Positions 29,683 to 38,242 are shown, numbered from the stretch's first letter. The stretch is 64,000 nucleotides of DNA from Accumulibacter sp. (GCF_023806635.1 NZ_JAMTDQ010000029.1:62001-126000), one strand, 5' to 3'. Notes: generated by a model not told the origin, from the letters alone. Translations and numbers: made by a program.

Positions 29683-31530
29683 ATGCGACTCTATCTGTCT
29701 TCGACGCTTTCCGACCTGGAGGAGGAGCGGCGGGCGGTCAAGGAGGTCCTCAGCGGTCAGTACACGGTCGTCGAGAGCTACGAGGCCGATCCGCGACCAC
29801 TCTGGCAAAGCTGTGTCGCCGACGTCGCCACGTGCACGATCTACATTGGCATCGTCGGCCTGCGCTATGGATTCGTTCCGCCGGGGCAGGACAAGTCGAT
29901 CACCGAACTCGAGTTCGACGCCGCGCTGGCGGCGGGTCTGCCTTGCTTCGTCTTCGTCCGGGAAGTCGATGCCATCCCAGCCTCCCGGACCGATCTGTAT
30001 ACGAAGCAGAATGATCCGGCGCTGATCGAAGCGTTTCGCGCACGCCTGTCGTCCGGCGCGAGCGGCATCCCGCGGGCAGCGCTGTTCACCACCGCCGACG
30101 ATCTGAAGGTGAAGGTTCTCAGGGCGCTGCAGCGGCAGCCTGCGCCGGCGCTCGATCGGCCCGTCGGCCTGCCATCGCCGCCGGCCGCAGCGAAGCCCGC
30201 CGCTCCTGAGACCGCTCCACCGCCGCCATCGCCATCGCCGCCCCTGACCGAACTCCAGAAGCTGCTCAAGAGCTACCTGCAGGACAACTGGGCAGCCTTG
30301 CACGGTCATCCGGCATTCCTGCGCGCCAACCTGTTCCCGGACCTCGATCAGGCGGTGCCGCTCAGCGCCGAGCGCGTCTTCGCCATGGCGTGCGATGGTC
30401 CGCCGATCGAGCTTCTGCTCGGCGCCCGGGAATTTTTTCAAGCCAGGGCGGCGAGGGGTGTCTCGCCCGCATCGTCCGTCTCCGAAAGCGACGGCATCGT
30501 CTGCAGCGCCATCGTCCGTTGCGCGCTCGTCGCCGCCGAGCGTTACGTCAGGGGCAAGGTCGACGGCGGTGCGCATCGCGATCACGACCCCGTGTGGAGT
30601 TCCGATCATCTGGTGGCATGCATCGAAGCCGCGGTGCGGCTGGGCTTTGGGCTGTGTTTTTCGCCAGGGAGCCCGCAGCCCGAGAATGTCTTCCGCCTCG
30701 TCCATCCGGTTCCGGAACCCGGAGTGGCGGGGGAAGAAGGCGCCGCGCTCTCGGCGGCTGAACTCCTGGCAACGATCGAGCGGCGCGAGTTCCAGACCGG
30801 TCAGGACTATGACCCCGATTACCTGCGCGCCTTCATTCGACGTCGTGCCAGCGGACTTGGTACGGCGCTGGTGGTGAGCACGGATGCGGCAGGCCGTTTC
30901 GAGAGCGCGGAACGGCGAGCGGAACTTCTCAAGGATCTGCGCGAGCAGTTCGATCTGCGCACCTTCTTCCAGCGGCGAGGCGAAGACGCGATGCCGCCCT
31001 GGGCCAGACAGATGCAGGACAGCCTGCTGCATGCGCTTGGCCCGGTTCTTGACATCTCGCTGCACAAGGCGGCGATCACGGAGAAAGACATGGCCCAAAG
31101 AGAATCCGAACGTGCCGCTGCACCGGCGGTCACCAACCTCACGATGACTTTCAACGCCCCCGTCGGCACGCTCGCGCAGGCCAACGCCCCGGGGGCGCAA
31201 GCCGCCGCCCGCGACATCGTCAACGGTCTGCAGGGCGCCGAGTTGCTGCAGGTCCTGGCGGCGGTGCAACGGGCGATCGATGCCTGCGCCGCGCAGCCTG
31301 GCGACGCGGCGCAGCGGCGGCTGATGGAGCAGGAACTCGATGAGGTCCGCACGGTGTTGCAGGGAGAAGGGCGCTCGGCGTCCGATGCCAAACTCGTCAA
31401 GCGCTGTCTCGACGGTGTCGAGACGAGCGCCAGGGCATTGAGCAACGGCCGCGCGATCGTCGAAACACTCGCCCCCGTGTGGGCCGGCCTCAAGCAGTCC
31501 TGGCCCGCTTTTCTCGCGCTCTTCAACTGA
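29683..31530 (+). CDS. DUF4062-domain protein, first gene of the DGR run
   Basis: The protein (615 aa from the ATG at 29683, GGAG nine bases upstream) begins MRLYLSSTLSDLEEERRAVK, the start of a DUF4062 domain (about residues 1-90; related to TIR/SEFIR-like folds used in signalling and conflict proteins). A proline-rich linker follows (about 160-190), then a helical region without recognised domain, and a C-terminal part (about 485-615) with TNLTMTFNAPVGTLAQANAP and a helical bundle. The frame is open upstream to 29350, but the DUF4062 consensus starts at 29683. It precedes the MoxR gene by 15 bases, so it is likely in the same operon. A sensor or effector role is inference. Confidence 0.8.
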   Translation: MRLYLSSTLSDLEEERRAVKEVLSGQYTVVESYEADPRPLWQSCVADVATCTIYIGIVGLRYGFVPPGQDKSITELEFDAALAAGLPCFVFVREVDAIPASRTDLYTKQNDPALIEAFRARLSSGASGIPRAALFTTADDLKVKVLRALQRQPAPALDRPVGLPSPPAAAKPAAPETAPPPPSPSPPLTELQKLLKSYLQDNWAALHGHPAFLRANLFPDLDQAVPLSAERVFAMACDGPPIELLLGAREFFQARAARGVSPASSVSESDGIVCSAIVRCALVAAERYVRGKVDGGAHRDHDPVWSSDHLVACIEAAVRLGFGLCFSPGSPQPENVFRLVHPVPEPGVAGEEGAALSAAELLATIERREFQTGQDYDPDYLRAFIRRRASGLGTALVVSTDAAGRFESAERRAELLKDLREQFDLRTFFQRRGEDAMPPWARQMQDSLLHALGPVLDISLHKAAITEKDMAQRESERAAAPAVTNLTMTFNAPVGTLAQANAPGAQAAARDIVNGLQGAELLQVLAAVQRAIDACAAQPGDAAQRRLMEQELDEVRTVLQGEGRSASDAKLVKRCLDGVETSARALSNGRAIVETLAPVWAGLKQSWPAFLALFN

Positions 31531-31545
31531 CCGACAGGCAAACCG

Positions 31546-32598
31546 ATGACCGCAGCCGCCACCCCCAATTCTCCCTTCGCCGCCCTGCAGCCGGGCGCGG
31601 TCCAGGAACTCGGCGAATCCGCCGGCCAGGCGCGCGCCTGGCACCAGTGGTCGGCGGCCGAAATCGACGCGCTGACGCTGGCCTACGCGGCGCGCCGGCC
31701 GCTGCTCGTGCGCGGCGAGCCGGGCACCGGCAAGACGCAGCTCGCGCGTGCCGCGGCCGACGCGCTCGGCTGGCGCCTGCACGCCGAAACGATCCATCCG
31801 CGCTTCGAGCCGCCCGAGCTGCTGGCGCGTTTCGACGCCGTCCGCCGGCTCGCCGACGCGCAGGCCGGCGCAGGCGCCGAAGACAGGCTCACCGACCTGA
31901 AGCGCTACTGGCGGCCCGGCGTGCTGTGGAAGGCCTACGGCTGGGAGTCGGCGCAGGACTTCCTGGCCGACGGCGAGCGCGGCATCGATCCGGCGGCGCC
32001 GGCCGGGCACGTCGTGCTGATCGACGAGATCGACAAGGCCGACAGCGACCTGCCGAACAGCCTGCTCGAAGTCCTCGCGCAGCGCAGCTTCCGCGTCGAG
32101 CCGCTGGCGCAGCCGATCGGTGGGCCGAATGCGCAGCCGCCGCTGATCGTCATCACCACCAACGAGGAACGCGAACTGCCGGCAGCCTTCCTGCGCCGCT
32201 GCATCGTCCTGACGCAGCAGCCGGACCCCGGAATGAGCTATCGCGACTGGCTCGTCAGACGCGGCGCGGCGCATTTCGCCGCATTGCCGACGGCCAGCCC
32301 GCCGCGCGCCGAGCTGATCGCGGCGCTGATCCTCGAGCAGGCCGCCGACCAACTGGTCAGCGACAGGCAGCAGGTGAGCAATCTCAACCTGCCGCCGCCC
32401 GGCCTCGCCGAATACCTCGACCTGCTCTACGCCTTGCACGAACTCTTTCCGGGCCAGACCGGCGTGCAGCGGCAGTGGCTCGGTCGCCTCTCGGCGTACG
32501 GCTATCTGAAGCAGGGCGTCGTTGCCGGCCAATCCGGCGTGTCGCAGACGCGGGCGCCGATCGACGGCCTTGCCGCGGCGCCGGCGGAGAATGGCTGA
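31546..32598 (+). CDS. MoxR-family AAA+ ATPase
   Basis: The 350-aa ATPase has Walker A GEPGTGKTQ (residues 57-65), Walker B HVVLIDEIDKAD and a sensor region VITTNEERELPAAFLRR with the arginine finger. MoxR proteins work as chaperone-like remodelling ATPases, usually with vWA-domain partners. The gene ends exactly where the next gene begins (stop 32596-32598, ATG 32599), so the two are tightly coupled. It sits between a DUF4062 gene and a DGR target gene, as in NTP-dependent conflict systems built on MoxR/vWA pairs. Confidence 0.92.
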   Translation: MTAAATPNSPFAALQPGAVQELGESAGQARAWHQWSAAEIDALTLAYAARRPLLVRGEPGTGKTQLARAAADALGWRLHAETIHPRFEPPELLARFDAVRRLADAQAGAGAEDRLTDLKRYWRPGVLWKAYGWESAQDFLADGERGIDPAAPAGHVVLIDEIDKADSDLPNSLLEVLAQRSFRVEPLAQPIGGPNAQPPLIVITTNEERELPAAFLRRCIVLTQQPDPGMSYRDWLVRRGAAHFAALPTASPPRAELIAALILEQAADQLVSDRQQVSNLNLPPPGLAEYLDLLYALHELFPGQTGVQRQWLGRLSAYGYLKQGVVAGQSGVSQTRAPIDGLAAAPAENG

Positions 32599-35484
32599 AT
32601 GAGCCCTCGCGGTCTCGCCGGCCGCTCCGACCTGCTGCGCGCCGCGGTCGCCGTCCACGGCGCGCAAGCCGTCGGCAGCGACGAGGCGATCGCCGCCGCC
32701 CTCGCGCCGCTCGCCCGCCTGCTCGCCCTGCATCCGCAGCCGCAGCGGGCGGAACGGAGCGATCTGCCGGTCGACGAGCGGCAGCAAGCCGCCGCCGCCA
32801 GCGGCCGCAGCGGATCCGGGGCGCCGGCCAGCGCCGCCAGCCGCCGGCTACCGCTGTCGGCGGCGCATTTCGCGCTCGTCGAGTACCGTGTCGAGGCCGC
32901 GGCGACGCCGCCGCACAGCCAGCCGTTGCCGCCGCTGACCCGCCTCGACTGCCAGCCGCGGCGATCCGGCAGCGCGCCGCACTCGCCGCTGGTTGGCCGC
33001 ACGCGGCTGTGGCCGGCGTTGCAGCGCGCGCTGGCGTCGCCGCGACGCGGCCCCCTCGACGTGCCGGCGCTGGTCGGCGAACTGTCGCGCGCGCGTTCGC
33101 CGCAGCGCCTGCCGCGGCGGCTGCTGCGCCGCTGGGGCGGCGAGATGGACGTCGTCGTCGATGTCGCGCAGCGGCTCGTTCCCTACGACGCCGACTACCG
33201 CGAGTTGCTCGGCGAAGTGCGCCGCCGGCACGGCGAGGGCGGTCTGCGGCTGTGGGTCGTCGATGACTCGCCGTTCACCGCGCGCGCGGTCGCTGCGCCG
33301 GGTTGCGCGTCGCCGCCCGCCGCAGCCGGGCCGATTCCCTTGCCGCCGCCGGCGACGCGCGTGCTGATCCTCGGCGACCTCGGGCTGCTCGCCGGCGATC
33401 CCGCGCGCGCCGCGGCGTGGCAGGAGTTCACGCGCCGCCTCGCCGCGCACGGCGCGCTGCCCGTCGCCTGGCTGCCGATGTCACCGGCGCTGGTGCCGGC
33501 GGAGGCGCTGCGTCACGCTGCGCTGCACTGCCTCGATGGCGCGCATGGCCTGCGCGCGTTGCGCGCGCGCAACGCCGGCACGGCGACGGCGCCTGTTTCG
33601 CCACCCGTCGCTCCGTCTGGCGACGCGCCGATCGGCGCGGCGGCGCGGCACCCGCTGCTGCCGGCGCTGCTGACGCGGCTGGCCTGCTGCGTCCGCGTCG
33701 AACCCGGATTGCTGCGCGCCTTGCGCCGTATCGACGCCGATACCGCCGCCGAACCCGGCCTCGAGGCGATCGCCTGGTCGTACGCGCCGGCGGTCGCCGC
33801 CGGCAGCCGCTTCTGTGAACTCAGCCCGGCCGGCGTCGCCGACTACCGCGATCGCTTCTCCGGACTCGCCGCCGCCGAGCAGCAGGAAATCCTGCGCCGG
33901 ATCCTCGACGCGCACGCCTGGCGCGGTCGCGCGACCGAAAGCGCCGAACTGCTGATCTGGCAGGCGCATGCCAGGCCGGAAGCGGCCGGCGAAGAATTCG
34001 GCGGCCGGCTCGGCGAAGCGCGCGACTGGTTCGCGCGTTTCGGCGCCGCTGCCGCGGAGACGGTGGGCGACGCCGCCGGCTATGCCGGCGATCTGTTCGA
34101 TCGCCATGGCGGCGACCGCGCGTGGATCGAGGCGAACTCGTCGCTGCTGGCGCCGATCTGGGCGCTGGCCGGCGTCGACGACATCCCCGACGGCCTGCGG
34201 CCGGCCGACGTCGCCGCCGCCCGGCGGCGTGCCGGCAGCGAGGCGGTGGCGAGCAGGTGGAGGCTGCGGCAGCAGGACGATCGCTTCGTCCTGCTGCCCG
34301 ATCGCGGCGAAGAGCTTGCGGGTCGCTGGCCGGCGTTGACCCTCGAGGGTGGTGCCGTCTGCAGCCTGCGCGGCGATGCCGGCTCGCGGCAGCGATGGAT
34401 CGAAGCGCGCGCGGCGCCGTTGACGCTGCCGCTCGCAGACGCGGCGCAGCTTTCGGCGATCGCCCTCGACAGTGGCCGCCGCCATCATCGTCTGGCGCGC
34501 CTGCAGCGCCCGCCGTGGGCGAAGGAGCTGGGACGCGACAGCCACGGTCTGTATCTCGACGTCGAACTCAATGGCGTCGTCCAGCGTTTTCGCTGGATCG
34601 ACCCGGGAGAGTTCCTGATGGGGTCGCCGGGCGATGAACCCGGGCGCGAGGAGAACGAGGGACCGCGCCACCGCGTGCGCCTGACCCAGGGCTTCTGGCT
34701 CGCCGACACCGCGTGCACGCAGGCGCTGTGGCGGGCGGTGATGGGCGGAAGCAATCCGAGCGCTTTTCAGGACGACGCGCGCAACCCGGTCGAGAACGTG
34801 TCGTGGGATGACACGAGTGCCTTCCTGCAACGGGTGTCTTCGCTGGTTCCCGGCGTCGTCGCCGAACTGCCGACCGAGGCCGAGTGGGAATACGCGTGCC
34901 GGGCGGGAAGCGAGACGCCGTTCAGTTTCGGTACGACGATCACTCCCGAGCAGGCGAACTACGATGGGAATTACCCCTATGCAGGCGGCGAGAAAGGCGT
35001 GGACCGGCAGAAGACGGTGCCGGTGAAGTCGTTCGCGCCGACCCGCTGGGGTCTGTACGAGATGCACGGCAACGTCTGGGAGTGGTGTGTCGACGGGAAG
35101 CGCGCTTACGACGGCAGCGACGAGGAGAATCCGCGCGGCCCCGAGGACGTGGGCGAGTGGCGCGTCGTGCGCGGCGGCTCGTGGGACGACGGGGCCGTGG
35201 GGCTTCGCTCCGCCTGTCGCGACGAGTGGCACCGCGCCATCCGCCTCGGCCCCCTGGGGTTTCGCTTTGCCCTGAGGTCCATCGGCCAGGAGCAGGCTGC
35301 GGGCGCGGAGCGCCCGCAGCAGGACTTCAACCCGGCGGGGCCGGAGGCCCCGCCGGGTTTGGCTGCCTTCCCGGGACGGGAAGGCAGCGTGGCTGCTTCG
35401 GCGGATGCCGAAGCAGCCACGGGCGGGCGCGGCAAGCTGGCCAAGGCGACCCCGAAGCGATCACGCAAGCAGACAAAGAAGTGA
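32599..35484 (+). CDS. DGR variable protein 1: FGE/C-type-lectin domain with unusual N-terminus
   Basis: The 961-aa protein has an N-terminal region of unknown type. Within it, residues about 183-310 (MDVVVDVAQRL ... TRVLILGDLGLLAG) look like a degenerate vWA Rossmann fold, which would fit the MoxR partner next door. Residues about 640-893 form a formylglycine-generating-enzyme/sulfatase-modifying domain (GEFLMGSPGDEPG, ELPTEAEWEYACRAG, MHGNVWEWC). The variable repeat spans residues 855-893 (RVVRGGSWDDG ... GFRFAL), placing diversified residues on the ligand surface of the C-type-lectin fold. The 68-residue tail is low-complexity, encoded by the hairpin array, and ends in KRSRKQTKK. It is coupled to moxR upstream. 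Confidence 0.9.
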   Translation: MSPRGLAGRSDLLRAAVAVHGAQAVGSDEAIAAALAPLARLLALHPQPQRAERSDLPVDERQQAAAASGRSGSGAPASAASRRLPLSAAHFALVEYRVEAAATPPHSQPLPPLTRLDCQPRRSGSAPHSPLVGRTRLWPALQRALASPRRGPLDVPALVGELSRARSPQRLPRRLLRRWGGEMDVVVDVAQRLVPYDADYRELLGEVRRRHGEGGLRLWVVDDSPFTARAVAAPGCASPPAAAGPIPLPPPATRVLILGDLGLLAGDPARAAAWQEFTRRLAAHGALPVAWLPMSPALVPAEALRHAALHCLDGAHGLRALRARNAGTATAPVSPPVAPSGDAPIGAAARHPLLPALLTRLACCVRVEPGLLRALRRIDADTAAEPGLEAIAWSYAPAVAAGSRFCELSPAGVADYRDRFSGLAAAEQQEILRRILDAHAWRGRATESAELLIWQAHARPEAAGEEFGGRLGEARDWFARFGAAAAETVGDAAGYAGDLFDRHGGDRAWIEANSSLLAPIWALAGVDDIPDGLRPADVAAARRRAGSEAVASRWRLRQQDDRFVLLPDRGEELAGRWPALTLEGGAVCSLRGDAGSRQRWIEARAAPLTLPLADAAQLSAIALDSGRRHHRLARLQRPPWAKELGRDSHGLYLDVELNGVVQRFRWIDPGEFLMGSPGDEPGREENEGPRHRVRLTQGFWLADTACTQALWRAVMGGSNPSAFQDDARNPVENVSWDDTSAFLQRVSSLVPGVVAELPTEAEWEYACRAGSETPFSFGTTITPEQANYDGNYPYAGGEKGVDRQKTVPVKSFAPTRWGLYEMHGNVWEWCVDGKRAYDGSDEENPRGPEDVGEWRVVRGGSWDDGAVGLRSACRDEWHRAIRLGPLGFRFALRSIGQEQAAGAERPQQDFNPAGPEAPPGLAAFPGREGSVAASADAEAATGGRGKLAKATPKRSRKQTKK
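35161..35276 (+). repeat. DGR variable repeat VR1
   Basis: These 116 bases align without gaps to the template repeat at 37030-37145. By my codon-by-codon reading there are 15 differences, 14 of them at template adenines (for example AAC to GAC, CTC or CCC; AGG to TGG) and one G to T. The last 21 bases (GGGGTTTCGCTTTGCCCTGAG) are identical and form the initiation-of-mutagenic-homing segment. Confidence 0.95.
35296..35421 (+). repeat. Array of four perfect hairpins after VR1
   Basis: Four long inverted repeats stand in tandem inside the 3' end of the variable-protein gene: 35296-35320 (10-bp stem, loop CGGAG), 35329-35359 (14-bp stem, loop GGA), 35362-35388 (12-bp stem, loop GGA), 35389-35420 (14-bp stem, loop GGAT). 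The first begins 20 bases after VR1. Hairpins or cruciforms next to the VR are known cis elements for DGR target recognition; the other three are unexplained. Confidence 0.85.
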
Positions 35485-35503
35485 AAGAGGAGAGCGATCA
35501 GCG

Positions 35504-35974
35504 ATGACCCTGCGTTTCTTCGCCATCCCGGCCTGCGACCCCGTGGCGGTCGAGGCCGAACTCAACCAGTTGCTCGCCGCAAGCCGGGTGCTGACGATCG
35601 ATCGGCATTTCGTCGCCTGCGGCGAGTCGTCGTTCTGGGCGGTCTGCGTGCGGATCGCCAGCGGCCCGGGTCCGCTGCCGCAAGCGCTGAAGGCCGATCA
35701 GGGCAGCGCCCGCCGCGTCGATTATCGTGAAGTGCTCAGCGAAGCCGATTTTGCCGTCTTCGCCAGGCTGCGCGAACTGCGCAAGAGCATCGCCGAGGCC
35801 GAAGGCGTTCCGTGATACGCGGTGTTCACCAACGAGCACCTGGCGAGCATGGTGCGTGGCAAGCTGAAGACGCTCGACGCGCTCGGCCGGATCGAGGGGG
35901 TGGGGCCGGGGCGAGTCGATCGCTATGGCGCGCGCTTTCTCGCGCTGCTCGAGCAGGCGCTGGCGCCGGCGTGA
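35504..35974 (+). pseudogene. HRDC-domain DGR accessory gene interrupted by TGA
   Basis: The frame starts at ATG 35504 (AGGAGAG upstream), encodes 103 residues, meets TGA at 35813-35815, then continues in the same frame for 52 more codons to TGA 35972-35974. The C-terminal part across the stop (LRELRKSIAEAEGVP / YAVFTNEHLASMVRGK / GVGPGRVDRYGARFL) is one HRDC domain, so the stop cuts the domain. HRDC proteins are known accessory factors of some DGRs, replacing Avd. Either the gene is broken, the stop is read through, or the two halves are made separately. No base deletion is needed to restore the frame. Confidence 0.82.
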
Positions 35975-35983
35975 GCAGCGCGC

Positions 35984-36991
35984 ATGCAGCGCCAGGCGAT
36001 CACCCTCGCAGCACTTGCCGAGCGCAGGAATCTCGAACTCGCGACCTGGAAGGCGGCGCGCGGCAAGAGCAGCCGGCCGGCGGTGGCGCGTTTTCTCGAT
36101 CGGCTCGACGAAAATCTCGACCGGCTTGCGGCCGACATCGTGAGCGAGCGGGCGCCGCAGGGGCGCGCGGTCCGGTTCACGATCCACGACCCCAAGCGGC
36201 GGACGATCCACGCGGCGTGTTTCGCCGACCGCGTGCTGCACCATGCGATTCTCAATCTGGCCGAGCCGCGCCTGGAGCGGATGCTGGTCGATGGCTGTCA
36301 CGCCTGCCGGCGCGGCAAGGGCGTCCATTCGGCGGTGGCCGCGGTGCAGCAGAGCTTGCGGGCATACCCGTGGTTCGCGCAGGTCGACATCGACGCCTAT
36401 TTCGCGTCGATCCGTCACGACCTGCTGCTCGAACTGCTCGCCCGACGCTTCAAGGGCGAGCCCTTCCTGCGCCTGCTGGCGCGCATCCTGACCTGCGGGG
36501 CGACGGCTGGAGCAGGCGTCGGCCTGCCGATCGGCGCGCTGACCTCGCAGCACTTCGCCAACGCCTTCCTCGACAGCGCCGACCGCCTGCTGCTCAGGCA
36601 ACCGGGTTGCGGCGGGCTGGTGCGTTACATGGACGACATCGTCTGGGGCTGCACCAGCCGGCAGGCGGCCGCGGAGAGCGTCGCGCTGCTTGCGGCGCAC
36701 CTGGCGGACGAGCGCGCGCTGAGCCTGAAGCCGCGGCGGCGCATCGCCCGCTCGGCAGAGGGGACGCAGTTCTGCGGCTTTCGCATCCGGCAGGGCGTCA
36801 TCCTCGCCAGCCGGCGCAAGCTGGCGCGCTTTCGCGCCGCGCTGCAGCGGATCGAGCGCGTCGCGGCGACCGGCACGGTGGCGGAAGCCGACCTGCAGCG
36901 CGCCAACGAACTCGCTCTGGCGACGCTCGACGGCTGCCAGAGCCTCGGTTTCCGGCAGCGGCTGTTGGCGGCGTACGAATTTCAGGTATAG
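35984..36991 (+). CDS. DGR-type reverse transcriptase
   Basis: The 335-aa enzyme has the RT palm motifs: AQVDIDAYFASI (motif A), GLPIGALTSQHFANAFLDSAD (motif B, with the IGxxxSQ form typical of DGR and group II-like RTs) and Y215-M-D-D218 (RYMDDIVWG). Size and lack of maturase or endonuclease domains fit DGR RTs, which copy the template RNA with adenine mutagenesis. It begins 10 bases after the HRDC gene and ends 33 bases before the template repeat. Confidence 0.96.
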   Translation: MQRQAITLAALAERRNLELATWKAARGKSSRPAVARFLDRLDENLDRLAADIVSERAPQGRAVRFTIHDPKRRTIHAACFADRVLHHAILNLAEPRLERMLVDGCHACRRGKGVHSAVAAVQQSLRAYPWFAQVDIDAYFASIRHDLLLELLARRFKGEPFLRLLARILTCGATAGAGVGLPIGALTSQHFANAFLDSADRLLLRQPGCGGLVRYMDDIVWGCTSRQAAAESVALLAAHLADERALSLKPRRRIARSAEGTQFCGFRIRQGVILASRRKLARFRAALQRIERVAATGTVAEADLQRANELALATLDGCQSLGFRQRLLAAYEFQV

Positions 36992-37023
36992 TGGGGCAGG
37001 GATGTCGGTCACTGCAAAGGAAA

Positions 37024-37145
37024 GCCACCCGCGTCGTGCGCGGCGGCTCGTGGAACAACGAGGCCAGGAGGCTTCGCTCCGCCTGTCGCAACGAGAGGCA
37101 CCGCGCCAACCGCAACGACAACCAGGGGTTTCGCTTTGCCCTGAG
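37024..37145 (+). repeat. DGR template repeat (TR)
   Basis: This 122-base non-coding segment lies just downstream of the RT gene and is matched by two variable repeats, 35161-35276 and 38048-38169. It is rich in AAC codons when read in the VR frame (GGSWNNEARRLRSACRNERH ...), as expected of a template whose adenines are mutated. About 20 adenines lie in the variable stretch. Unlike the VRs, it is not followed by a CGGAG-loop hairpin. Confidence 0.95.
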
Positions 37146-37324
37146 CTCGATGGAGCCAACGGCATGGACTTGCCGAGAACCATGGACCAGACGCGACGTC
37201 CTGCCGGCACGGCTTGCCGTGCCCGCGAACCGCAAGGCGCCCGGGGCGCCGGTAGGCGAGAACGGTGGATGCCGGCGCCGACAGCCCCCCGGGTCGCCGC
37301 CTCCGCCTGCCACCGCCCCGCCCG

Positions 37325-38242
37325 ATGAAGCGCGCAGCGCTCGCGACCGGCGCGCACTTTCCGTCCGAAGACGCGCGGCGGCCGCCCGTACTGCCGCCTG
37401 CCTGCGCGAGCGCCTGGGGTGACGATGCCTACGGGCTGTGGATCGACGTCGACCTGGCTGGCGTCGTGCAGCGCTGCCGCTGGATCGAACCCGGCGAGTT
37501 CATGATGGGCTCGCCGGAAGACGAGCCGGAAAGAGTTGAAGACGAAGGGCCGCGCCATCGCGTGCGCCTGACCACCGGCTTCTGGCTCGCCGACACCGCC
37601 TGCACACAGGCGCTGTGGCTGGCGGTGATGGGCGGGGACAATCCGAGCGCTTTCCAGGAAGACGCGCGCAACCCGGTCGAGAACGTGTCGTGGGATGAGG
37701 TCAGTGGGGCCGGTGGTTTCCTGCAGCGCGTGGCTGCGCTGGCGCCCGGCGTCGTCGCGGAACTGCCGACCGAGGCCGAGTGGGAGTACGCGTGCCGGGC
37801 GGGCAGCGAAACGCCGTTCCATTTCGGCGCGACGATCAGCCCGGAGCAGGCCAATTACGACGGCAACCATCCGTATGCGGGAGGCAGGAAAGGCGAGTTC
37901 CGGCAGAAGACGGTGCCGGTGAAGTCCTTTGCGCCCAATGGCTGGGGTCTCCACGAGATGCACGGCAACGTCTGGGAGTGGTGTGCCGACGGGCTCCGCG
38001 AGTACGCTGACGAGACGGTCGAGGATCCGCGTGGCCCGGAGGGCGACGCCACCCGCGTCGTGCGCGGCGGCTCTTGGTTCGTCGGGGCCTGGGGGCTTCG
38101 CTCCGCCTACCGCCTCGGGGGGCTCCGCGACTACCGCGACGACTTCCAGGGGTTTCGCTTTGCCCTGAGGTCCACCAGCCAAGAGCAGGAGGCAGGCGCG
38201 GAGCGCCTGCCTGCGGCAAGCGGGGTCACGCGGGACGCGTGA
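37325..38242 (+). CDS. DGR variable protein 2: stand-alone FGE/C-type-lectin domain
   Basis: This 305-aa protein is a near copy of the C-terminal domain of variable protein 1: GEFMMGSPEDEPE, RHRVRLTTGFWLADTACTQ, ELPTEAEWEYACRAG, MHGNVWEWC. The variable repeat spans about residues 242-282 (GGSWFVGAWGLRSAYRLGG ...). It lacks the long N-terminal region, so it may be a diffusible or partner-bound recognition module. ATG 37325 has no clear ribosome binding site; GTG 37265 with a weak upstream AGGCGAG is the alternative. The TGA lies inside the second downstream hairpin. Confidence 0.9.
   Translation: MKRAALATGAHFPSEDARRPPVLPPACASAWGDDAYGLWIDVDLAGVVQRCRWIEPGEFMMGSPEDEPERVEDEGPRHRVRLTTGFWLADTACTQALWLAVMGGDNPSAFQEDARNPVENVSWDEVSGAGGFLQRVAALAPGVVAELPTEAEWEYACRAGSETPFHFGATISPEQANYDGNHPYAGGRKGEFRQKTVPVKSFAPNGWGLHEMHGNVWEWCADGLREYADETVEDPRGPEGDATRVVRGGSWFVGAWGLRSAYRLGGLRDYRDDFQGFRFALRSTSQEQEAGAERLPAASGVTRDA
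38048..38169 (+). repeat. DGR variable repeat VR2
   Basis: It aligns gap-free over 122 bases to the template repeat. I count 20 differences, 16 at template adenines; the others are one G to T, a TGT to TAC change and a C to A. The first 26 bases and the last 26 bases (from CAGGGGTTTCGC) are identical to the template. VR1 and VR2 differ from each other mainly at the same adenine positions. Confidence 0.95.

Noticed and set aside
29325..29684. Minus-strand 119-codon frame between vapB and the DUF4062 gene
   Set aside because: Cysteine/arginine/proline-rich with no recognisable domain and no ribosome binding site.
35813..35815. Selenocysteine codon in the HRDC gene
   Set aside because: HRDC domains have no redox site, and no SECIS-like hairpin was evident just after the TGA; nonsense mutation is simpler.
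37002..37328. Open frame of 108 codons across the template repeat
   Set aside because: Lies in a frame different from the VR reading frame and gives arginine-rich nonsense; the region is explained as a non-coding template.
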